Assembly (NCBI GenBank): GCA_020809705.1
Contig: CP085829.1
Coordinates: 5,084,001 to 5,148,000, forward strand
Direction of reading: 5' to 3'
Source: Calonectria ilicicola
Taxonomy: Eukaryota > Ascomycota > Sordariomycetes > Hypocreales > Nectriaceae
Length of the DNA stretch: 64,000 nucleotides
Below, piece after piece: positions 55,210 through 64,000 of the stretch. The notes below the pieces were generated by a model. That model was not told the DNA's origin. It saw only the letters and a program-made list of their open reading frames with translations, and ran no database searches. Positions within the stretch are counted from its first letter, which is position 1; every line of letters begins with the position of its first letter. A program made the translations under genes and the position numbers.

Positions 55210-57660
55210 ATTCCCAGGGGGGAATAGTGATGGTGTATCAACATGAAAAAACGAGGATACGTGCATGGCTTCGGCGTCTGGGAGTTTTATCAGCGGTGGT
55301 GGTGGCGGCGACGGCTCGTATGGTTGGAGCGGCGAGGTTCAAGGTCTCGCCAATGTCTTAATTCAGCACATTCCATACAGATGTGATTATATTTATTCAT
55401 GATGCAATGAATGGGAAATCCTAGGCCGACGATTTCATTTAGGAACCTGAAGGCCAATATATCTATGTTATTGACATTACTCCCATCCAATTACACGTTC
55501 TGCCTATGTCCATGATGCCATGCGTGACTGCTTGAGTCTATATTAGTTACACGAAACATGAACACCGTAATTTCCTGTCATAATTTCATATTGGATCAAA
55601 TGGGATGCTTATTCCATGACCCTCCATCCGAGCCTCGTGAAACTCTCAGTCCTCCAATCGGCCAGTGAGTACCCTATAGTAAAGTTTTCCCCTTACACAT
55701 TAGGTATTCTTCAATTATTCCCCGATCCCGGTTTTAATAGGCATATTGGTAGACAAGACAACTATCGTATTTAGGGACATTAAATAGCACGTTTCTTGTC
55801 ATCGCAAGCTTCAACCTAACACTAAGAAGTATCATTGTACGAAACCGACATAGCCGCCATCATCGATGAAGCGTTTGCGGGGTGATACCCGAAGCATTAG
55901 GAGGAGCGCTTTCTGTGTTGACCATTCCTGCTATGGAGCGGAACATGCGGTTGAACGAATTCTCTGGAAAAGACTGCCAGAACCAGACACACCAGCGACC
56001 GTATATCGGAATGGCGCGAGCTCTAGGCGCCAAGACTTGAGCCTTCAACCTGGTTATATGCAGGAGCAGACTGTCATCTGTGAGACTTTGGGTTTTGGTG
56101 CTTTGTTAAGGGCAAAATATCTATCATGCAGAGCGCTATTTTTATGAATTGGTCCATGATGTTTGAGACGATTGCTTCCTCACGATGGTGTTAGTGGAGT
56201 ATTTCCTGCAAAACCAATGAAAAGCCACCCAATTCCACCCGTCCACTTATAAACGCCGTCCTCCTATAACTATGTTGGGAACTAACATCAAACCCCCCTC
56301 CTAATGCAGATCTCTCAGACCTGTTTTTTCCATTAAAAGACTACTGGAAGAGTAATCATGTCTACCGGACTAACCATCCAGGGGACCCTTCCAGTTTGCA
56401 GCAGAAAGATCCTCTCCACGGCAAGCGGGGTCATTGTTTATTCACCAAACAGGGCTCTCATATTTACTGTTGTTCTAATAGGTGTGTGTATTTCATTTGC
56501 ATAGAGTTGTGGAAATGGAACCACTGTCAAGAAGCTTCTTCCGTCGACTTTCACCGTACCTGATCGGGGTATATAAGAAGCATATATGTTTTTTTTAATT
56601 CAATAACACGAAAGAGATGCGAGTATCAATTGATTGAGGAACCAACAAGAATGTGTGGACGGGATGTTCCGTTTTATCCTAGAGCAATATAGCACCAACC
56701 TTGGTGATTGGGACTGACTGGTTGGGAACTTTAAAAGGAGAATGTTGGCGAAAACCGCACAATCAGAGTTTTCAACTCTAAAAAAGGAAAAAACTAAAGT
56801 AAACAAAACAAGACTACTTGTAACTTTTCCCCCCTGCCAGCCAATGGTGATGCCTCCTCCCTAGATGGTTGGGACCATGGCTGTTACTAGTCTATCCTCG
56901 ACATTCCTCTTGTTGTTGACGGCCCGCTTTCTTGCAATAGGGCGTGAATTACAAACCCCGAATTCCATGCCCACAAGGGCTCAAGCAAATAATGTTTCCC
57001 GATAACACAATAACCCCGAAATTATATCGTATAAGTGGGATTGGCACCAATGGATTTACTTTCTTCCATTTATTCTTCGGCATCTTGGCCCCGTGGATGC
57101 TATCTTGTGCCGTGTTCCGAGTTCGCTTCCTCGTCCAGTTAAATATAGCATCCCATCCTTTTAATTGAACAAGAGCTGTTTCAGAGAGCATGACAAATTC
57201 TCCGAAGCGACTTGTCTAGGAAGAAGGGGGAATAGTACGACGGCGCCGATCTTACTAATTCGATTCAGAAATCATGATTCATGTACCCTCCTTGAGCTCT
57301 CATAAAATTCAAGGGTAACCTGGTTGAAATGGCTTGCAATGAATGTATCGGGTTGTTTATTGAGGTTCATCTCGGGTCTGAGTGTGTCTGTTCTCTTGCG
57401 CCGACTGCTGGCTGGTTAAATAAACGACGACAGCCATGTCTCCCATTTTATTTTGCTTTTTGCTCGTATATTCAACCTCAATCGGCTAGCCGCTCGTCGA
57501 TGTGTCATTGTGTCTGAGAAAAAAGACCTTGCTCGCAACACTTTGAGAACAACATCTTCCAGTAAAAACCACACATCTGTTCAATATCATTTGAACTGGC
57601 CGGGTTCTCATTGTAGCCTCTCCCCTCCCCTTTCCCCCTCTTTTCGGTTATTTCCGTTGG
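55210..57660. other. AT-rich intergenic region, no supported gene
   Basis: A long AT-rich interval with short stop-limited frames in all phases. No recognised domain, repeat pair or RNA gene. It may contain old mutated DNA like the 19-28 kb segment. Confidence 0.55.
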
Positions 57661-58055
57661 TCAACCCTTCATCAACCGCCCCTTCTTCTGCCTACTCCCT
57701 GCCTTGCTAGCTCCCCCCTTCCTAACCTCGACCCCGCGTCCCTCGCCGTCTGCCGGTCGGCTAACGTTCTTGTTGGCGCCGCTCACCTCGAGCGGACCCT
57801 GGGCACCGGCTGCCCTTGCAGAGCCCCCAGCCCGTGCCTGCTCTGGTCTCGACTCTCGCCCGGCGCAAAAGCCACATCCGCCTGGTCCCTGGCTACGTCT
57901 TCATCGCGACCGGACTTGGTATACTCGTTAGTTCCCGGCTTAAGCGTCTCGCGGTCTTGAGGGTCTTTGTATGGAAAGCGGGCAAGTGGCGTGCACGAAA
58001 TGGATCGGCAAGTAGGTTTCGGGGCTCGGGTAAGGGTGCGGAGTAGTAGTGACAT
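57661..58055 (-). pseudogene. Small mitochondrial-type protein gene with apparent frameshift
   Basis: From the ATG at 58055 the frame reads MSLLLRTLTRAPKPTCRSIS, a presequence-like start, then FPYKDPQDRETLKPGTNEYT and GRDEDVARDQADVAFAPGE. This resembles a small conserved fungal mitochondrial protein family of unknown function. In this frame it stops at 57783 after an odd Arg/Gln-rich end. In another frame the 57825-57661 stretch reads GPLEVSGANKNVSRPA and then a Gly/Lys-rich tail, which is what I expect of the family. So a one- or two-base indel near 57830-57850 seems to have broken the gene, unless it is a sequence error. I see no intron that would fix it. If the frame is used as it stands, the product is about 90 aa. 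Confidence 0.55.
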
Positions 58056-61000
58056 ATTGCGGATAATGTCTGAGAAGTGCAAAGTGTGGCGGTACTGAAT
58101 ATATACGATATGCCCGTTATAATTGAAATAAATGATATCACAAGAAAATACAGCTTGGGGAGTCTGGTTGTGTATTGTTATGTTAACAGGTGTGTTCTTT
58201 GACGTCATTAAGAGGCAACATTCACATATCATCGTCATGATCATCACCACTACCATCATCATTACACGTAAATACAGCCAATGCGACCCATAATGTCTGA
58301 CTATATTCAAATCGAATCTCGATTCCTCAATGAACCGGAAAATACAACTCTTTAAGCGACCATCTTTTGGGAAGTTACGCCATGACTTGGCAGCGGACTA
58401 CCCTGCACTCCACCTGGATCCGCCATTCAGCCTTGTGTATATTAACCAAGCATTCCAGTGCTAGCCTCCCCTGGAGAAGAAATAATTATGTACTAGTCCA
58501 AAATTGTACCACCCATCAATGGACACAAAGTTGAATATTTTCTGTTTGAGTGTTGATGCTATGCTATCCCCTACGTCTTTTGACCGATTGCTTTCCATTT
58601 GGATATAAATCACCACCGTGGTGAAGCTGAACGGTGAGCTATCGGAGCTAGCTAGAGAGCATCAAAGGAAGAAATCATCACTGTACTTCTATAATTCTGC
58701 CGATTTCATGGTATACTCTACAAATAAAGAAGAGACTGGCAAACAATAACATCCGAAAGTAGTCATTCTGCATATAGAATGGGGACTGAACAATATCAAT
58801 TGGATAACCATCATACAAGACCACGAGAAGACGAGCTCTGTTGAAGAAAGATGGAGCTAAGGGAGCTTGGATCTGCCCTGAAACCTTCAGCCACCATCGA
58901 ATGGCGTGATGATTGGCATTGGCCAGTGGATTTGAGTCAGTGTCTTATGAAACCTGAGCATCATATCATGCCATACTGAGATGTCCCCGACCATGCTTAT
59001 GCGCCGCTTGGGTCAGAATTCCTTTTTCTTCCCGTGCTATCACAAGAGACACAAAAATGCATCTTAGACATATGGCGTGCAACTTCAGTCCGACTACCAG
59101 TCATGAGGCACCTTTTCGTTGAAATGTACTTTTATTACTTTATTTTTTTTCTTAAACACTGCGGTAGTAGAACAAAGGTTCTTCCTGAATAGGAGAATGC
59201 CGAAGGGTGAATGATGACAGTTCGGTATAGCCGAAGTATAGGGCTTCATTTGTCACCGACTTTAGGACTGGCTTCAAAGCCGTTGGTTTGAATGGTCCAC
59301 GACAACCTCATTAGGGTTGCAAGCTATACTTGCGAGACACGGCTGATCACCCGGCTCCCGAAAGGGCCGAGCGTTAGAGACCGACTTGGGCTTGTCCGTG
59401 CTCTCGGTCATTTGACTCATTCCCTGTCTTATTACTCGGCAGACATGACGGTTGCTGGCCACCGGTTTGCATAGCACGCCAAGATGGCAATGTCTGCAAC
59501 AACCATTGTGTGGCTTGGGTTTCTCCGTCACCTGCTTCGGAGAAAAAAAACAGAGTTGTGGTGTCGACTGAGCAATGACCCTCGTCCGTGGGTTTTAGCC
59601 CTGGGACCGCGGAGCTGGAAACAACGCCAGCCTGTGCTCGTGCTCAGGGACCAGAGAGGGAGAGCGGGAGGAGAGGAGAAGAGAGGGAGCATAACCGCAT
59701 CAGCCGCGGAGCTTCGACGACAAAGGGAAATTATGAAATTTACCAGCCGTCTGCCTTGTTCTCTACTTGGCCAGTGCATATCTGCTGGCTTGGGTTATGT
59801 ACGACTATCTATGTACGGCTAGGCCATGGTGGGGTTTGATCTCACTGCATCTCTGCCTGCACTTCCGGTAACGCATGATTGATTGTGAGAGTGCCACTGC
59901 GACTGTCCTGATTCATGATTTCTTCTTGGTTGGCAGGCGATGAGACCCTGTTGAAGTACAGCACAGCACAGCACAGTAGCTAAAACAACCGCGAGCCAGT
60001 TGATTCCGGACGGGTTGCCTGCCGAGGAAGGTGGGAGGATGACCGGCCCGGAAGCTGACTGGACCTCCCGGCACGCAACGCGTTTTTTCTGACCTCGTCC
60101 CGAGCGGACTGCGTCTGATCATGGGCATCCGAACACCAACACGGTCGCATTGTTTTTTTTTTCATATGATGCTAAAGTGTTAGTGATGATCGACCGGCGG
60201 CGGGCGGTCCTATCCATGACCTCGGGGCGCAATGAGGCCATTCAAGCTGCCGAAAACCTGTTTCCCGCGATCTAGAGAGACTAAAACACACCAGACGTTG
60301 AGCTAATGCTCTTCCCACATGCTGGATCCGCTTATCATCAAACAGCCAAAATGCTCCGAAACTGCCACGTATCATGGAAGCCCCAAATGGAACATGGCAT
60401 TCTGGACCGGGAAGCTCGGCGGGTTGGGGAAAGATGGATCAACGTGAAAAAAAGAAATTCGCCATGCATGGCTGCCGTGCGTTTGAAAATTTCAACGAGT
60501 TGGCTTGGCCTGGGCGCACTGCGGCGGCGGAGGCGGCGGCGGGGACCTCATCCACGCGATGCTGATGGGGCTCCTGGCGAACCTGAACCTGGGCAGGTTC
60601 TAGAACGATTCTCTGTCAGTGTCAAAGATCAGCGGCCAAGAGACTCCCCATTGGCTAGGGCCAAACGGGTGCTGGGGGTGCACATGGGGGTGGCGAGACA
60701 TCCTCAACTAGCCAGCGGCTTGTTTCAACCGCGGCAGAAAAAAAAAAAGATGGATAGAGGCATAACATGCCACTGTATACAATTGTGGGCAGCTCGGCTA
60801 CCTGGGGAGCCCGGAAGCCTGGAAGCCTACTAGGAGCTAGGAGAGCAACCAGAAACCATTGCCTCTTTCACATGCTGGGCGGTTGCTTATTTAGCTCCCC
60901 CCTGCTTGCTGCTTGGGTTAATATCGGGTGACTGCAGAGCACAAACTGGAATGAGGGCTGGTCTCCTACGTCAGCGGACAAACGCGGCCACACTTCCTCA

Positions 61001-64000
61001 AGGGCCTGTTTCGGTCACAGTTAGCCGCGGGTGCGGCGTCAAAGTAGGTAGGAGGATCGACATCGTGGGTCGTCTGTACGAACTTGGACGGGGCATCTCC
61101 TTGGCCAGCCCTGGAACGCATCCTGGAACACGGCGGGTTGCAGCTGCGAAACGTAGCCTTGGTCATTTTGAGGGGTGTTTTGGGGGGCTCTGGGAGGAGG
61201 CCTGCGGCGTGAGCCGCGCCGTTAAAACCGGGGAATTAGGGCTCTGCATATTTGCTTTTTCGCGCCCCCTCTCCCCCTTCGCTCTCCATCGAGTTAAAAT
61301 CATCTACTTTCCAGAGATCCAGCGACTCTGCAGCACAAGTCTGAGCGAGACGCAAAACATTGATGCGACTGCACGCGCTTGGACGGGAGGCGGCGTATCG
61401 GCCCCGTTTGGATGCATCCGCCTGTTCCGTAGACTGCAAAGTCTATCCGCGAAACAGCAACAGCGGATAGGGGACCAAAAGTCGGTCGACTATACCTGTG
61501 CGACCGGCCTTCGGGGAGATCGAATGCAGACAAGGACACAAAAAAAATTATGAAACGCCACCAAATGACGGTTACGGCTTTGAGATGAGGATATGTTGCG
61601 GGCATCTCCGATCGCTTATCTGCAAGTCAGTTCCGTCTATGTATCGCCCTATGCAAGGGGTGGTTGGGATGGGGGACGGAAGGCTTCCAGAACGGTCAGG
61701 GTCACATTGCGGACCGCGTGGCCGGTAAGAGAAGCGCCATGCCAGTACAATAAACACAGCACAGTGTCTGTTCGCGCGCGCGTCGCATGTGTGTGCATGT
61801 ATACTTATATATGTATATATATGCGACGATCATAGTTCATCTTGGGGAGTCTAGGGTTTGGGACGAAGCCGGCTTTGCGGGGTATGGGGAAGGACAGGAG
61901 CTTGCACAATAAACCGAGACCAACATGTCTTTTATCTGCCGGCATGTGGGTTGCTTGATCAATGTGGCCGAAAAAAGCCACTGGCTTTGGCGACGAGATT
62001 GCGCAGTCAACGGATGAAGCAGCATTGCCAAGGGGAGATGACGGTGAAACTGGTGGCCATTCCAGATGTCCGAAACACATGCAACAATGCTCGATCCTGC
62101 AGGCAGCTCACATTTCACATGTCTTCCTCAAATCAAAGCGCAACACGGATGTGACGTATTAGGCAGGGAACGGGCGCATATTGGATTGGGTTGAGAACAC
62201 AAGGCCGGCAGGGGATGAGCTTCTTGGTTATCTGTTACACTCAGGGCTGAGATCAGCGGCATTAGGTTTTGTTTCAGTTGGCGGATCGGAGAAAAGCTAT
62301 TCTGGCTTTTTTCATACACTTGGAGATTACTGGCAGGGAACAACCCCGTCGTATTTCACTAGACGCGGTTGCGATGCCAAGATTGGCAGTTACTGAATTG
62401 AGCCGTTACCGGAAGGTGAAGGATGCTGGGCCTTGCTGCCGTCCGTCCCGCCCAGGAATACTGAGATTTGTGGTTACATGGTGTTGCACACACAATAGGA
62501 CCACAAGGGTGGGGGGGGAGCCAGCAACACAGTTAGCTGAGCAGCCTCGCACAACTGCTCTGACCAATGCGGCACGGGATTGAGAGAGGCCGAAGTAAGG
62601 CACAACCACAGCGTCGCAATGCTAGGCGTTTGCTAGGACGGCCAGTGGCAGATGAGGTTACATCCAAAGCGTGGCTATCTGCCGAGGGCGAGGATCATGG
62701 TCCAACTGATGGCCCAGGGGACGAAATAGCATGATTGGCAGGGCGAGTATAGGGCGTGGGACGCTACCGGCCAGGGTCCACGGCGCTGTTTGGTCCAGTT
62801 TCGTCCCAAGTTCTTAGGGGGTGGTGGGTTTGGGCCGGTGGCCCTGTTTACCGATGAGAACCAATGGTGCTAGCTCTGACGGTGCCCACTGCGCGGGTGC
62901 ACACATGGCTTCTCCAGAGTCTGTCCGGTGTTAGTGACGGAGCGGTGGGAACGGGATAGCTCGACCGGCAATTTGTGGTTGGTGCAAGGGGCCGGCGTCA
63001 TACGGAGTGGTAGCGGACGTGCGTGGGTGAATGTGTTTGGGCGGGCGCAAATGGCCGAAAGAGGTGGCATCCCCTTTGACGGAGCAAGTCCTCCCTCGGG
63101 GATGCCGAACATTGAGCCACCGGCTTGAAACGTGGCTGCCGACGATCAGTCAGGAAAAGAAAGGAAACTTGGCCGACAGTGCAGAGGGAGAGACACGGCC
63201 AAAACATGGCAAAGGACAAAAAAAAAAAGAAAAGAAGATGAGATCCAGATAACTGCTAATTTTACTGAGATCGATCTGCATGATTAAATGCCCGTGATGA
63301 TTTGATGGATGGGTTGTGGTGGTGATGTAGTTGGAGGAAGAGGAGGTACATGCCCTCTGTACAGTGCACGCGTAATTTGTTTTGTTTTAAGATTCTTGTT
63401 CAAGCAAGCCACCACTCTGATGGCATCGAGTCGGGCGTGGACACCTGGCTCGTCGTTTAAAAAAAAAAACAGAGGCCATGGTCATGGTTGGATGGCTTCG
63501 GCCTCATTTTGCTGTCGCGGCCGTGCAATGCGGCCGGATGGTCACCATGTGCCTTCATCCTTGGTGGTTTAGTGGCATCGCAATCGTCACCTCTCCAAGA
63601 GGCAGAGGGTCTGCTGCTCTCAGTCGGAGAATGGGCACATTTTGGGCAGTGGACGGACTGGAGGTACCTTGCAAGTTGCACCCCAGTCGAGGTGTGATGG
63701 GTTCTCAACTCAAGTCTGAGCTAGCGCTAGAAATGAGAGTCGCAGCATGGGCCGGGAATAATTAAAAAAGGCCTAGCCATAGAGGGTGACAGCATATGGA
63801 CCTGACATGGCATTATTTCCTGTATTTCCCAATCACACACGTTGTCGCACCCTGCTCGCAGCCGTTGGTGGCAAGCCTGGGCCTGGCAGTGTGGTTCGCA
63901 ACCAAGTGCTGCCACACACCCATTAGCTCTTACACGCTATTCAGACAATGGGGGAACACCTTTGTATCATGATTAATAACCCGCCCCAGATCCATGGATG
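58056..64000. other. Gene-poor right end
   Basis: No gene I can support. It is AT-rich to about 59160, then GC-balanced, with T- and A-runs near 60151-60162, 60740-60749, 63218-63228 and 63460-63470. There is a TA-rich tract at 61804-61821 and a GGCGGC-type tract near 60520-60542. Frames of up to 215 codons (60906-61553) overlap others and have no protein character. Confidence 0.5.

Noticed and set aside
60906..61553. A 215-codon plus-strand frame at the gene-poor right end
   Set aside because: No motif, no neighbour support, and opposite-strand frames of similar quality.
1..64000. CRISPR arrays, bacterial operons, riboswitches, or a secondary metabolite cluster
   Set aside because: The introns and protein families are fungal. 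No regularly spaced repeat array is present, and there is no polyketide synthase, NRPS, terpene cyclase or P450.

Overview
The window looks like nuclear DNA of a filamentous ascomycete, most likely a sordariomycete and plausibly a member of Hypocreales. The evidence is short introns (mostly 50-130 nt, GT...AG, often with a CTAAC-like branch site), long pyrimidine-rich leaders, and a typical Pezizomycotina gene set: a membrane-anchored GH5 glucanase, an AcuK-type gluconeogenesis activator, Fmp52, and expanded APH-fold kinases. Species cannot be named from sequence alone. All exon structures were built by hand from splice signals and protein continuity, and none is backed by RNA.

Layout. 1-19 kb is a conserved block: a four-finger C2H2 transcription factor with a leader of up to 1.8 kb, a DsbA-like (FrnE/HCCA isomerase type) thioredoxin-fold protein with a long low-complexity tail, TFIIE beta, a tail-anchored cytochrome b5, a Nudix hydrolase, and F-actin capping protein alpha. 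The last four are all on the minus strand.

19-31 kb is more AT-rich and looks accessory. It holds two broken APH-family kinase genes, an orphan 191-aa reading frame, dispersed short repeats whose copies differ largely by C/T and G/A transitions (as expected after repeat-induced point mutation), a divergent SPT3-like gene, and an orphan gene of about 514 aa convergent with it. From 31.7 kb conserved genes return: mitochondrial branched-chain keto acid dehydrogenase E1 beta, divergent from an exo-1,3-beta-glucanase D-like enzyme. These are followed by a third orphan gene and a six-exon DHA1-type MFS transporter.

41.4-48.2 kb is almost empty apart from one weak small secreted protein candidate and the probable leader of the acuK/ERT1-like activator. 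48-58 kb carries acuK/ERT1, riboflavin kinase, FMP52, a RING-type protein and a small probable mitochondrial protein whose reading frame appears shifted. 58-64 kb shows no gene I can support.

The genes do not form one pathway or a biosynthetic cluster; most are independent housekeeping genes. The most interesting parts are the degraded accessory segment with the SPT3-like gene, an ambiguous in-frame intron in its histone fold, two independently decayed APH-family genes, and the transition-biased repeat copies around them.
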